From the NCBI GenBank assembly GCA_019119685.1, contig DWWN01000035.1:1-64000 (forward strand): 64,000 bases of DNA, in the 5' to 3' direction. Under the pieces are notes generated by a model, which saw nothing but the letters and a program-made list of their open reading frames with translations, was not told the DNA's origin and did not search any database. The stretch is from Candidatus Faecalibacterium faecigallinarum. Lineage in GTDB: Bacteria > Bacillota > Clostridia > Oscillospirales > Ruminococcaceae. Shown here one piece after another: positions 30,312-41,338 of this stretch. A program made the position numbers and the translations under genes. Within the stretch, counting starts at the first letter, position 1. Each line of letters begins with the position of its first letter.

Positions 30312-30348
30312 TGCGCTGTACAAGATGTGTTCAGAGAAAGGATACCCC

Positions 30349-31653
30349 ATGCGTGTTTGTTTTTATACCCTTGGATGCAAGGTGAACCTGAACGAGACCG
30401 AGGCGCTGGAACAGCTGTTCAAGCGCAGCGGCTTTACCGTGGTGCCCGACGGCGAGGACGCCGACGTCTACATCGTCAACAGCTGCACCGTGACCAATTT
30501 CGGTGCCCAGAAAAGCCGCAAGTGGCTGCGGCAGGCCAAGCGGAAGAACCCCGGCGCTGTTACCGTCATGTCGGGCTGCTGGCCCCAGGCCAGCCCCGAG
30601 GCGGCCGCCGGCATGACCGAGGCCGACGTGGTCTGCGGCACCACCAACCGCCGGGCCATTCTGGGCTATGTCAACCAGATGCTGGAAGGGCACGAGCGGA
30701 TCGTGGCCATCCAGCCCCACGAGCGGGGCGAGGCCTTCGAGGAGCTGCCGGTGGACCGCTTCGAGACCCACACCCGGGCCTTCATCAAGGTGGAGGACGG
30801 CTGCAACCGCCGCTGCGCCTACTGCGTCATCCCGCGGGCGCGGGGCCCGGTGCGCAGCCGCGCCGAGGAGAGCATCCTGGCCGAGCTGCGCCAGCTGGCC
30901 GCCGCCGGCTACCGGGAGGCGGTGCTCAGCGCCATCTCTCTGCCCAGCTACGGCTCCGACACCGGCACCGACCTGTACGAGCTGATCGAGCACTGCGCCA
31001 CGGTGGAGGGCATCGAGCGCATCCGGCTGGGCAGCCTGGACCCCGATATGCTCACCCCCGAGGGCATCCGCCGGATGGCCGCGGTGGACAAGCTCTGCCC
31101 TCAGTTCCACCTCAGCCTGCAGAGCGGCTGCGACGCCACATTGCGCCGGATGCGCCGGCCCTACACCACCGCCCAATACCTGCAGGTGGTGCAGCAGCTG
31201 CGCGAAGCCTACGGCGGACGGCCGGTCAGTTTTACCACCGACTGCATCTGCGGTTTCCCCGGCGAAACGGAGGAGGACTTTGAGGCCAGCTGCGCCTTTT
31301 TGGAGCAGGTGGGCTTCCTGCGGGTCCATGTGTTCCCCTACTCCCGGCGGGAGGGCACGCCGGCCTACAGCTTCCCCGGCCAGATCATTGAGGAGGAAAA
31401 GCAGGCCCGCAGCCGCCGGATGCACCAGCGCGCCGAGGCCGTGCGGGTCCGCGTCCTGGCCGGGCTGGAAGGCACGGAGGACGAGGTGCTGCTGGAGACT
31501 CCCTTGTCCGCCACCGTATTCACCGGCTATACCCGGCTGTATGTGCCGGTGGCCGTGGCCGCCCCCGACCACGCCGCCGGGGACATCGTCCGGGTGCGGC
31601 TGGGCCGGTACGACGGCACCCGCGTCCGGGCTGAAGTGATACGGGATCTTTGA
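30349..31653 (+). CDS. mtaB: tRNA (t6A37) methylthiotransferase MtaB
   Basis: 434 residues; ATG 30349 after AAAGGA. UPF0004 domain at 1-120 with three cluster cysteines (YTLGCKVN, NSCTVT, MSGCW), radical SAM motif CNRRCAYC (about 152-159), and a C-terminal TRAM domain (about 375-434). It converts t6A to ms2t6A at position 37 of tRNAs for ANN codons. The reading frame upstream of 30349 is a shadow of the carboxypeptidase gene. Confidence 0.95.
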   Translation: MRVCFYTLGCKVNLNETEALEQLFKRSGFTVVPDGEDADVYIVNSCTVTNFGAQKSRKWLRQAKRKNPGAVTVMSGCWPQASPEAAAGMTEADVVCGTTNRRAILGYVNQMLEGHERIVAIQPHERGEAFEELPVDRFETHTRAFIKVEDGCNRRCAYCVIPRARGPVRSRAEESILAELRQLAAAGYREAVLSAISLPSYGSDTGTDLYELIEHCATVEGIERIRLGSLDPDMLTPEGIRRMAAVDKLCPQFHLSLQSGCDATLRRMRRPYTTAQYLQVVQQLREAYGGRPVSFTTDCICGFPGETEEDFEASCAFLEQVGFLRVHVFPYSRREGTPAYSFPGQIIEEEKQARSRRMHQRAEAVRVRVLAGLEGTEDEVLLETPLSATVFTGYTRLYVPVAVAAPDHAAGDIVRVRLGRYDGTRVRAEVIRDL

Positions 31654-31673
31654 CGTTTTTTTCACGTTCTCCC

Positions 31674-31829
31674 TTTTCAAGGCGGGTAAAATGTGATAGA
31701 ATAGCAGTGTATGGACGGCGCACGCAAACCGGTCTTTTGCATCCCTGTGCGCCACCGGAGCCATGGCACGGCCCTGCAGGCCGCGGGCCGGGCAACCAGC
31801 AGAGCAACCAGAGTAAAGGAGAAATTGGA
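31674..31829 (+). promoter_or_regulatory. hydrogenase promoter and structured leader
   Basis: TTTTCA (31674-31679), 17 nt, TAGAAT (31697-31702) is a moderate promoter. The 120-nt leader contains GGCGCAC/GTGCGCC arms (about 31716-31754) and a GC-rich second hairpin. No known riboswitch was recognised. Confidence 0.45.
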
Positions 31830-33371
31830 ATGAGCTTCAGAGGCATCAATACCACCGTCATCCAGATCCGGCGGGCGGTATTCACCGAAGTCGCCCGGAT
31901 GGCTTACGCCAACGTCAAGGGCGAGCAGGCAAACCACATGATGCGCAGCATCCCCTATAAGATCATCCCCGGCGAGGAGGGCAAACTGCGCAAGGACATC
32001 TTCCTGGAGCGGGCCATCGTTGAGGAGCGCGTCCGCCTGGCCATCGGCCTGCCCACCCGCCGCATGGACGAGCACAACAGCGTGGTCTCGGGCCTGGAGG
32101 ACGCCAACATCGCCGACAAGTACTACGACCCCCCGCTGGTCAACGTCATCAAGTTCGCCTGCAACCGCTGCCCCGAAAAGATGGTCAAGGTCTCGGACCT
32201 GTGCCAGGGCTGCCTGGCCCACCCCTGCATGGAGGTGTGCCCCAAGAACGCCATCGTCTGGGAGTCCGGCCGTTCCACCATCGACCAGGAGAAGTGCATC
32301 AAGTGCGGCCGCTGCGTGGACGTGTGCCCCTACCACGCCATCGTCAAGACCGAGCGTCCCTGCGCCACTGCCTGCGGCATGGGCGCCATCCACTCGGACG
32401 CTCTGGGCCGCGCTGAGATCGACTATTCCAAGTGCGTCTCCTGCGGCCAGTGCCTGGTCAACTGCCCCTTCGGCGCCATCGCCGACAAGGGCCAGATCTA
32501 CCAGCTGATCCAGAGCTTCAACCGCGGCGACCGGGTCTACGCCCTGGTGGCCCCTGCCTTCGTCAACCAGTTCCCCGCCCTGAACACCACCCAGAAGCTG
32601 CGCGCCGCCCTGGCGCAGGTGGGCTTCTGCGAGACGGTGGAGGTGGCCATCGGCGCCGACCTGTGCACCGTGGACGAGGCCCGCGACTTCCTGAAGGAAG
32701 TGCCGGACAAGCTCAACTTCATGGCCACTTCCTGCTGCCCGGCCTGGAGCATGATGGCCAAGACCCTGTTCCCCGACATGGCCAAGAACATCTCGATGAC
32801 CATGACCCCCATGGTCTTTACCGCCCGTATGATCAAGGCCGCCGACCCCGAGGCCCGCATGTGCTTCATCGGCCCCTGCGCCGCCAAAAAGCTGGAGGCC
32901 TCCCGCCGGCACGTCCGCAGCGACGTGGACTTCGTCCTCACCTTTGAGGAGCTGGCCGGCATCATGGAAGCCCGCGGCGTCGATCTGTCCATCGCCCCCG
33001 AGGAAGAGGAGCTGCACTACGGCTCCGCCGCAGGCCGCGGCTTTGCCCAGTCGGGCGGCGTGGCCAAGGCTGTGGCCGACAAGATCCACGAGTGGTACCC
33101 CGACAAGGAGGTCAAGATCGCCTCGGCCGAGGGCCTGGCCAACTGCAAGAAGATGCTGATGATGGCCAAGGCCGGCAAGTACAACGGCTACCTGCTGGAA
33201 GGCATGGGCTGCCCGGGCGGCTGCATCGGCGGCGCCGGCACCATCGCCGACCCCGTGCGCACCGCGGTCCAGCTGAACAAGTACGTTGCCGCGGCACCCT
33301 TCAAGGACCCCGAGGAGAGCGCCTTCATCACCAACATCCACCTGCTGAAGGACGACCCCGACTTTGAATAA
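31830..33371 (+). CDS. monomeric [FeFe]-hydrogenase, group B-like
   Basis: 513 residues; ATG 31830 after AAAGGAG. Two ferredoxin-type 4Fe-4S motifs sit in the N-terminal third (CIKCGRCVDVC..., CVSCGQCLVNCP), plus further Cys motifs (CNRCPEK, CQGCLAHPCMEVCP). H-cluster motifs: TSCCPAW, IGPCAAKKLEA and EGMGCPGGCIGGAG. The second motif lacks the Met of canonical group A enzymes (MPCxxK), pointing to group B. It would oxidise ferredoxin and release H2 in fermentation. Maturation genes hydEFG are not in the window. Confidence 0.92.
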   Translation: MSFRGINTTVIQIRRAVFTEVARMAYANVKGEQANHMMRSIPYKIIPGEEGKLRKDIFLERAIVEERVRLAIGLPTRRMDEHNSVVSGLEDANIADKYYDPPLVNVIKFACNRCPEKMVKVSDLCQGCLAHPCMEVCPKNAIVWESGRSTIDQEKCIKCGRCVDVCPYHAIVKTERPCATACGMGAIHSDALGRAEIDYSKCVSCGQCLVNCPFGAIADKGQIYQLIQSFNRGDRVYALVAPAFVNQFPALNTTQKLRAALAQVGFCETVEVAIGADLCTVDEARDFLKEVPDKLNFMATSCCPAWSMMAKTLFPDMAKNISMTMTPMVFTARMIKAADPEARMCFIGPCAAKKLEASRRHVRSDVDFVLTFEELAGIMEARGVDLSIAPEEEELHYGSAAGRGFAQSGGVAKAVADKIHEWYPDKEVKIASAEGLANCKKMLMMAKAGKYNGYLLEGMGCPGGCIGGAGTIADPVRTAVQLNKYVAAAPFKDPEESAFITNIHLLKDDPDFE

Positions 33372-33391
33372 ACGCTGAAACAGCGCCCTGA

Positions 33392-33427
33392 CCTCTCTCC
33401 CCCGCCGGGGAGGGAGGTTTTCTTTTC
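33392..33427 (+). terminator. hydrogenase terminator
   Basis: CCTCTCTCCCC-gccg-GGGGAGGGAGG hairpin followed by TTTTCTTTT, 20 nt after the stop codon. Confidence 0.85.
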
Positions 33428-33457
33428 CTTTCTTCTACCCTAAAATTTGACCTGCCC

Positions 33458-33519
33458 TTGACATTCCCTTCAAATGGTGCTATTTTGATAGTGGGGTAGT
33501 TTGCACAGCCTTCCGGCTG
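33458..33519 (+). promoter_or_regulatory. promoter and small leader hairpin of the secreted protein gene
   Basis: TTGACA (33458-33463), 17 nt, TATTTT (33481-33486), then a CAGCC-ttcc-GGCTG hairpin (about 33506-33519) before the ribosome site. Confidence 0.6.
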
Positions 33520-33547
33520 GGCTGCCCCACAGGAAAGGATGTTTACC

Positions 33548-34051
33548 ATGACCCATACCCTTTGTTATAAACGGCTGTGCGCCGCGCTGCTGGCGCTGGT
33601 GCTGCTGGCAGCCGCCGGCCTGCGCGCCGGAGCGCTGGGTCCGGCAGCCGGCGGCGTCACCGCGAACCTGCCTGTCTCCGTCACCTTCTGGGACGAGGAC
33701 AGCGAGGGCTACTCGGTGGTCAACGACGGCGTCGACGCCGGGCGCGAAGCCACCCTGGTCCGCCAGTCCAACGGCACCTATACCCTGCACCTGCCCATCC
33801 AGACCGTTTCCACGGTGGTGTTCACCGGGCACCTGTCCGGCCTGACCATCGGGGACATCTCCTACGACGGCGAAGTTTCGGGCAGCCTGGAGGACGGTTC
33901 CGCCGTCCTCACCATCCGCAACCTGCCCTCGTCGGTGCTCACCGGCAGCAACGTCAGCCGCTCGCTGGTGGTCACCTGCGCCATCGAGATGGACGTGGAC
34001 CTGCTGGGCGAGACCACCAAGACCGCCCGGATGTGCATCGCCGTCCTGTAA
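33548..34051 (+). CDS. secreted hypothetical beta-rich protein
   Basis: 167 residues from the ATG at 33548 (GGAAAGGA upstream; an in-frame ATG lies 9 nt earlier). A Sec signal peptide spans about 1-30 (basic start, LCAALLALVLLAAAGLRAGA). The mature part is beta-rich with many Thr/Val/Gly (GTYTLHLPIQTVSTVVFTGHLSGLTIGDISYDGEVSG) and ends in DLLGETTKTARMCIAVL. No anchor or sorting signal. Not recognised. Single-gene unit with its own promoter and terminator. Confidence 0.75.
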   Translation: MTHTLCYKRLCAALLALVLLAAAGLRAGALGPAAGGVTANLPVSVTFWDEDSEGYSVVNDGVDAGREATLVRQSNGTYTLHLPIQTVSTVVFTGHLSGLTIGDISYDGEVSGSLEDGSAVLTIRNLPSSVLTGSNVSRSLVVTCAIEMDVDLLGETTKTARMCIAVL

Positions 34052-34066
34052 AGCGTCGCGGCACAC

Positions 34067-34107
34067 AAAAAGACTGCGGGGCGCAGCGCCTGCCGCAGTC
34101 TTTTTTT
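34067..34107. terminator. bidirectional terminator
   Basis: AAAAAGACTGCGG and CCGCAGTCTTTTTTT arms between two convergent genes. Confidence 0.9.
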
Positions 34108-34122
34108 GCCCGGATGGGGCGC

Positions 34123-34326
34123 TCAAAACTTTTCCATGATGTCCCCGGCCATTTTATCCAGGCGGTCTACCGCGTGTTCGGCCCCTTTGGCCATTTTGCG
34201 GGCCGCCTTGCGGACGCCCCGGGGGTCGGTGTGGACCGCGGCCATCACGCCGGCGGCCCCCACGGCCGCGCCTGCCGCCATGCCCAGCAGCATCCCGGCG
34301 GCCGAACGTACCTGATGTTCTTTCAT
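34123..34326 (-). CDS. small YtxH-like membrane protein
   Basis: 67 residues from the ATG at 34326 (GGGAGG upstream). One Ala/Gly-rich hydrophobic helix (AAGMLLGMAAGAAVGAAGVMAAV, about 7-29) is followed by a basic amphipathic tail (RKAARKMAKGAEHAVDRLDKMAGDIM), the layout of YtxH-type stress proteins. Function unknown. It is divergent from the kinase gene. Confidence 0.7.
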   Translation of the reverse strand: MKEHQVRSAAGMLLGMAAGAAVGAAGVMAAVHTDPRGVRKAARKMAKGAEHAVDRLDKMAGDIMEKF

Positions 34327-34416
34327 AGACAGTGCCCTCCCGTTGGTTTGTGCCGGTGCCCCGGCCATCCATAGTATGCCCGGGCGGGTCCCATTTTATA
34401 AAAGGAGGCTTGTCCC

Positions 34417-35247
34417 TTGCCAACCGAACCCAAAAAAGTGCTCTGCATCCACGATCTGTCCGGTGCGGGACGGTGCAGCCTGGCGGTGATCCTGCCGGTG
34501 CTGGCCGTCATGGGGGTGCAGCCGGTGGCCCTGCCCACCATGCTGCTGTCCACCCACACCGGGGGCCTGGGCGAACCCGCCCGCCAGGACTGCCAGGCCT
34601 ATGGCCATGCCGCCCTGGCCCACTACCGGGAACTGGGCCTCGCCTTCGACTGCATCTATACCGGCTACCTGGGCAGCAGCGCCCTGGTGGACCTGGCGGC
34701 CGAAGCCTTCCGCCTCTGGCCCGGCGCCTTCAAAGTGGCGGACCCCGTCATGGCCGATGGCGGCAGGCCCTACAGCGGCTTTACCCCCGACGTCATCGAG
34801 AAGGTGCGCAGCCTGTGCCGCGCCGCCGACCTCATCCTGCCCAACCTGACCGAGACAAAGCTGCTGCTGGGGCTCGACCCCGCCCTGCCCAGCACCATCT
34901 CGGATGAGGAAGCGCTGGACCTGGCCGGCCGCCTGACCTCCCTTGCGGGGCGGGCGGTGGTCACCGGGCTGCCCATGGGCAAGTTCGTGGGCTGCGCCGG
35001 GGCCGGCGACGAGCCCTTTGTGGTCCGCCACCTCCACATCGACCGCAGTTTTCCCGGCACCGGCGATTTGTTCGGGGCCATCGTGACCGGGTCGCTGCTG
35101 CGGGGCAACGTCCTCAGCGCCGCCGCCGATGCGGCCGCCGGCTTTGTGGCCCAGGCCATCCAGCACACCCCCCGCACCGCCGACACCCGCTTCGGGGTCT
35201 GGTTCGAGCCGCTGCTGCCCCGGCTGTCCCCCGCGCCGGAAGTTTGA
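34417..35247 (+). CDS. pyridoxal/pyridoxamine kinase-type PfkB kinase
   Basis: 276 residues starting at TTG 34417, which is preceded by a strong AAAGGAGG. N-terminal VLCIHDLSGAGRCSLAVILPVLAVMGVQPVALPT is the signature of the Firmicute PLP-vitamer kinases; the C-terminal GTGDLFGAIVTGSLL has the catalytic aspartate (GTGD). It should phosphorylate B6 vitamers with ATP. A related hydroxymethylpyrimidine kinase role is less likely by its motif pattern. Confidence 0.85.
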   Translation: MPTEPKKVLCIHDLSGAGRCSLAVILPVLAVMGVQPVALPTMLLSTHTGGLGEPARQDCQAYGHAALAHYRELGLAFDCIYTGYLGSSALVDLAAEAFRLWPGAFKVADPVMADGGRPYSGFTPDVIEKVRSLCRAADLILPNLTETKLLLGLDPALPSTISDEEALDLAGRLTSLAGRAVVTGLPMGKFVGCAGAGDEPFVVRHLHIDRSFPGTGDLFGAIVTGSLLRGNVLSAAADAAAGFVAQAIQHTPRTADTRFGVWFEPLLPRLSPAPEV

Positions 35248-35272
35248 CCCACACAGGGAAAGAGAGGGAATC

Positions 35273-35779
35273 ATGGAACACAAACCCACGCTGAACATCG
35301 TCCTGGTGGAGCCGCGCATCCCCCAGAACACCGGCAATGTGGCCCGCACCTGCGCCTGCACCGCCTGCCGGCTGCATCTGGTCGGGCCCATGGGCTTTGC
35401 CATCGACGACAAAAAATTAAAGCACGCGGGGCTTGACTATTGGCCCATGCTTGATATAACATATTATCAGGGCCTCGACGATTTCTTTGCGCGGAACGAG
35501 GGCCCCTACTACTATTTTTCCACCAAGGCGCCCCGCCGCTACACCGACGTGGCTTACCCGGACGGGGCGTATCTGGTGTTCGGCAGGGAGGACGCTGGCC
35601 TGCCCGAAGCCCTGCTGGCCGCCAACCAGGACTGGTGCATCCGCATGCCCATGCGGGAAGGCGCGCGCAGCCTGAACCTGTCCAACAGCGTGGCGGTGGG
35701 CGTATACGAAGTGCTGCGTCAATGGGATTTTCCCGAACTGCTCGACCACGGCCATCTGCGTGACTACGAATGGAAATGA
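35273..35779 (+). CDS. trmL: tRNA (cytidine/uridine-34 2'-O)-methyltransferase TrmL
   Basis: 168 residues from ATG 35273. SPOUT fold: NIVLVEPRIPQNTGNVARTCACT at the start, LVFGREDAGLPEALL (about 107-121), and the knot motif SLNLSNSVAVGVYEVLRQ (about 141-158). It methylates the wobble ribose of tRNA-Leu species. The frame extends upstream but overlaps the kinase gene. Followed by degV after 8 nt. Confidence 0.93.
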   Translation: MEHKPTLNIVLVEPRIPQNTGNVARTCACTACRLHLVGPMGFAIDDKKLKHAGLDYWPMLDITYYQGLDDFFARNEGPYYYFSTKAPRRYTDVAYPDGAYLVFGREDAGLPEALLAANQDWCIRMPMREGARSLNLSNSVAVGVYEVLRQWDFPELLDHGHLRDYEWK

Positions 35780-35787
35780 GGACTACT

Positions 35788-36657
35788 ATGAACAAAATCG
35801 CCATCCTGACCGACTCCTCCTGCGACATCCCCCAGGATCTGGCCGACAAGTACGGCATCGACATCATGAGTTTCCACATCATGCTGGACGGTGTCGATTA
35901 CCTCGAGCGGATCAGCTGCACCAATGAGGAATTTTACGGCCTGATGCGCCAGGCCAAGGGCGTGCCTTCCACGGCGGCCATCACTCCCATCCAGTTCTGC
36001 GAAAAATACTGCGAATATGTGGACGCCGGCTACACCGACGTGGTCCACATCACCATCAACCGCTCCGGCTCCTCCACCTACGACAACGCGGTCATCGCCC
36101 AGGGGATGCTGCGGGAGGAGCGCCCCGAACACAAAATGAAGATCCACCTGCTGGACAGCCACACCTATTCGATGGTGTTCGGCTGGTATGTCTGCGAGCT
36201 GGCCCGCAAGCTGCGCAACGGGGCCGAGCTGCGCCATGTGATCGGCGAGTTCAACGACAAGATGAGCCGGATGGAGATCATCCTGGGACCCTACAGCCTG
36301 CGCCAGATGAAAAAGAGCGGCCGCATCTCGGCCGCCGCAGCCTTTGCCGGCGAGCTGCTGGGCCTGCGCCCCATCATCACCCTGATCGACGGCAAGACGG
36401 TGGTGGAGAGCAAGGTCCGCGGCGACGACAAGGTGGTGCCCGCCATGCTGGAGCTGTGCAAAAAGCGCACCGCCGGCCTCGAGGACTTTGAGTATATGAT
36501 CGGCCATACCGGCATCAAGCAGGGCGAAGATCTGCGCCGCGCCTGCAAAAAGGCGTTCGGCCAGGAGCCGCTGACCATCTTCGAGCTGGGCGGCGTCGTC
36601 TCGGCCAACACCGGCCCCGACACCCTGGCCATCGCCTACACCGGCAAAAAGCGCTGA
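35788..36657 (+). CDS. DegV-family fatty-acid-binding protein
   Basis: 289 residues from ATG 35788. DegV N-terminus KIAILTDSSCDIPQDLADKYGIDI, the STAAITPIQF substrate-loop region and C-terminal IFELGGVVSANTGPDTLAIAY are all present. DegV/FakB proteins bind a single fatty acid and present it to a FakA kinase; no fakA lies nearby. Ordinary length. Confidence 0.93.
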   Translation: MNKIAILTDSSCDIPQDLADKYGIDIMSFHIMLDGVDYLERISCTNEEFYGLMRQAKGVPSTAAITPIQFCEKYCEYVDAGYTDVVHITINRSGSSTYDNAVIAQGMLREERPEHKMKIHLLDSHTYSMVFGWYVCELARKLRNGAELRHVIGEFNDKMSRMEIILGPYSLRQMKKSGRISAAAAFAGELLGLRPIITLIDGKTVVESKVRGDDKVVPAMLELCKKRTAGLEDFEYMIGHTGIKQGEDLRRACKKAFGQEPLTIFELGGVVSANTGPDTLAIAYTGKKR

Positions 36658-36673
36658 AGAAGCACACCCTTTC

Positions 36674-36697
36674 CCCCGGCCCCGCGCCGGGGTTTTC
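36674..36697 (+). terminator. degV terminator
   Basis: CCCCGGC-cccgc-GCCGGGG hairpin followed by TTTT. Confidence 0.8.
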
Positions 36698-36723
36698 CTT
36701 TGCCGCCGGGCTGAACGTTTTTC

Positions 36724-36752
36724 TTGCTCAAAGCGGCCGTTTATGCTATACT
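36724..36752 (+). promoter_or_regulatory. queT promoter
   Basis: TTGCTC (36724-36729), 17 nt, TATACT (36747-36752). Confidence 0.7.
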
Positions 36753-36796
36753 GTCTCATGGCGCTGTGCGCCACCTCAAATCCGAATAGCGTATCA

Positions 36797-36893
36797 AAGA
36801 GCAACTTAGGATTTTAGGCTCCCCGGCGCATCCCGCCGGGCCAAACCTCCGGGGGCTGGCGGCCCCGGAAGGTCAAAATCTTTCCGCTGGGAG
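36797..36893 (+). promoter_or_regulatory. preQ1-III riboswitch
   Basis: The segment GCAACTTAGGATTTTAGGC (36801-36819), then CCCCGGCG..CGCCGGG hairpin, CCAAACC, GGCTGGCGG and GGTCAAAATC closely follows the preQ1-III aptamer described from Faecalibacterium, as far as I remember it. The 3' part CCGCTGGGAG contains the ribosome site, so ligand would act on translation start. The next gene is queT, the known partner of this class. Confidence 0.88.
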
Positions 36894-36903
36894 TATTGTA
36901 CCT

Positions 36904-37440
36904 ATGAACAAGGAAACCTTCACCGTCCGCAAGATGGTCCGCTGCGCCGTCGTGGCAGCCATCTACGTCGCCCTCTGCCTGGGCCTGGCCCCCTTCTCCT
37001 ACGGGGCCATTCAGGTGCGGGTGGCGGAAGCCCTCTGCCTGCTGCCCATCTTCGGGCCTGAGTACATCCTGGGCGTCACCCTGGGCTGCGCGCTGGCCAA
37101 CCTGCTGGGCTCCACCATGATCGACGTGGTTTTCGGCACCCTGGCCACCTTCCTGGCCTGCCTGTGCACCTACGCGGTGCGGCGCTGGCGGGTGGGCGGC
37201 TTCGCCGTCCCGGCGGCTGTGCCCCCGGTCCTCTGGAACGCCGTCATCGTCGGCACCGAGATCGCGGTCTTTTTCTCGGACACGCCGGCCACCCCGGCCC
37301 TCATCCTGGCCAATGCCCTCTCGGTGGGCGCAGGCGAGATCATCAGCTGCGGGGTGCTGGGCGTGGCGCTTGTCCGCCTGATCGAACTTGACCCGCGGCT
37401 GCGGCAGGTCTTTACCGACGAAGGCGTCCGCACCGCCTGA
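36904..37440 (+). CDS. queT: QueT-type queuosine precursor transporter
   Basis: 178 residues, about five membrane helices. VRKMVRCAVVAAIYVALCLGLAPFSYGAIQVRVAEALCLLPIFGPE is the QueT family start (PF06177), S-component of an ECF importer for preQ1/preQ0. No ECF ATPase or T-component genes are near, so it would share a common energising module. Controlled by the preQ1-III leader. Confidence 0.93.
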   Translation: MNKETFTVRKMVRCAVVAAIYVALCLGLAPFSYGAIQVRVAEALCLLPIFGPEYILGVTLGCALANLLGSTMIDVVFGTLATFLACLCTYAVRRWRVGGFAVPAAVPPVLWNAVIVGTEIAVFFSDTPATPALILANALSVGAGEIISCGVLGVALVRLIELDPRLRQVFTDEGVRTA

Positions 37441-37458
37441 TCTTCTGAGGAGGCTGTC

Positions 37459-38100
37459 ATGGCTGCACCTTCGCTTGTTTTCTGGGACTGGAACGGCACC
37501 CTGATGGACGACACCTCTTATTCCTGCGGCTGCCTGAACGGCCTGCTGGACGAATACGGCTACCCCCAGCGGTACGATCTGGACGCCTACCGCGCGGTGT
37601 TCGGTTTTCCCATCGAGGACTACTACCGCCGGGTGGGGTTCGACTTTGCGCGCGACCCCTTCCCCGTCCTGGCCGAGAGCTATATGCAGCGCTATAACGC
37701 CGGGGTGGACGCCTGCCCCCTGACCGAAGGCGCCGCCGGCGTCATCCAGGCGCTGGCCGGCCGCGGCATCGAACAGGCCCTGCTGTCCGTCTCCCGCCGG
37801 GACTACCTGGCCGAGCAGGCGGCCCGCCGGGGCCTGGGCGGCGCGTTCCGGGCCATGCTGGGCCTGTCGGACATCTACGGCGTCAGCAAGGTGCAGCTGG
37901 GGCAGGACTACATCGCCGCCAGCGTGGCCGACCCGGCCCGCTGCCTGATGGTGGGCGACACCGACCACGACGCCGAGACCGCCCGCGCCATGGGGGTGCG
38001 CTGCATCCTCTACGCCGGCGGCCACCAGGCCCGCCCCCGGCTGGAAGCCACCGGCTGCACCGTCATCGACCGCCTGGCCGACCTGCCCAGCCTGCTGTAA
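37459..38100 (+). CDS. HAD-family phosphatase (phosphoglycolate phosphatase-like)
   Basis: 213 residues. Motif I is FWDWNGTLMDD: the nucleophile Asp is kept but the second Asp of DxD is Asn, a variant common in a Clostridial HAD subgroup. Cap domain about 18-85 (C1 type), motif II LLSVSRR, motif III lysine in SKVQLGQDYI, motif IV MVGDTDHDAETA. Substrate unknown. 18 nt after queT, so probably in the same transcript. Confidence 0.85.
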   Translation: MAAPSLVFWDWNGTLMDDTSYSCGCLNGLLDEYGYPQRYDLDAYRAVFGFPIEDYYRRVGFDFARDPFPVLAESYMQRYNAGVDACPLTEGAAGVIQALAGRGIEQALLSVSRRDYLAEQAARRGLGGAFRAMLGLSDIYGVSKVQLGQDYIAASVADPARCLMVGDTDHDAETARAMGVRCILYAGGHQARPRLEATGCTVIDRLADLPSLL

Positions 38101-38111
38101 AAACGCTTTTT

Positions 38112-38146
38112 GCCGCCCTGTGCTGAGCGCAGAGCGGCTTTTTCTT
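38112..38146 (+). terminator. terminator after the HAD gene
   Basis: GCCGC...GCGGC hairpin with an inner GC pair, followed by TTTTTCTTT. Confidence 0.75.
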
Positions 38147-38186
38147 TCCTGTTCACAGAAAATTTACCGGAAAGCGCCCCAAATGT

Positions 38187-38216
38187 TTGACACCCCTTCC
38201 CGCTTTGGTGTATTAT
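38187..38216 (+). promoter_or_regulatory. secA promoter
   Basis: TTGACA (38187-38192), 18 nt, TATTAT (38211-38216); leader of about 75 nt to the ATG. Confidence 0.75.
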
Positions 38217-38294
38217 AAGGGGTGCGTGAAAGCAGACACAGCGGGCTGCTTTGCCGCCCGTTTTCCGATAGACACACAATTTTGAGGTGAAACT

Positions 38295-41258
<2,964 letters not shown>

Positions 41259-41288
41259 ACCTCTCCCCCGCCCGGGCGGAGAACGATT

Positions 41289-41337
41289 AAAAAGGCCCTG
41301 CCTCGCTCCGACCAAACGGAATGAGGCAGGGCCTTTT
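41289..41337 (+). terminator. secA terminator
   Basis: AAAAGGCCCTGCCTC and GAGGCAGGGCCTTTT arms (15 bp). Repeat copy B begins 1-2 nt after it. Confidence 0.9.
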
Positions 41338-41338
41338 C

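Noticed and set aside
29563..30348. Upstream extension of the mtaB frame
   Set aside because: It overlaps the carboxypeptidase gene; MtaB homologues begin at RVCFYTLGCK, which has its own ribosome site and promoter.
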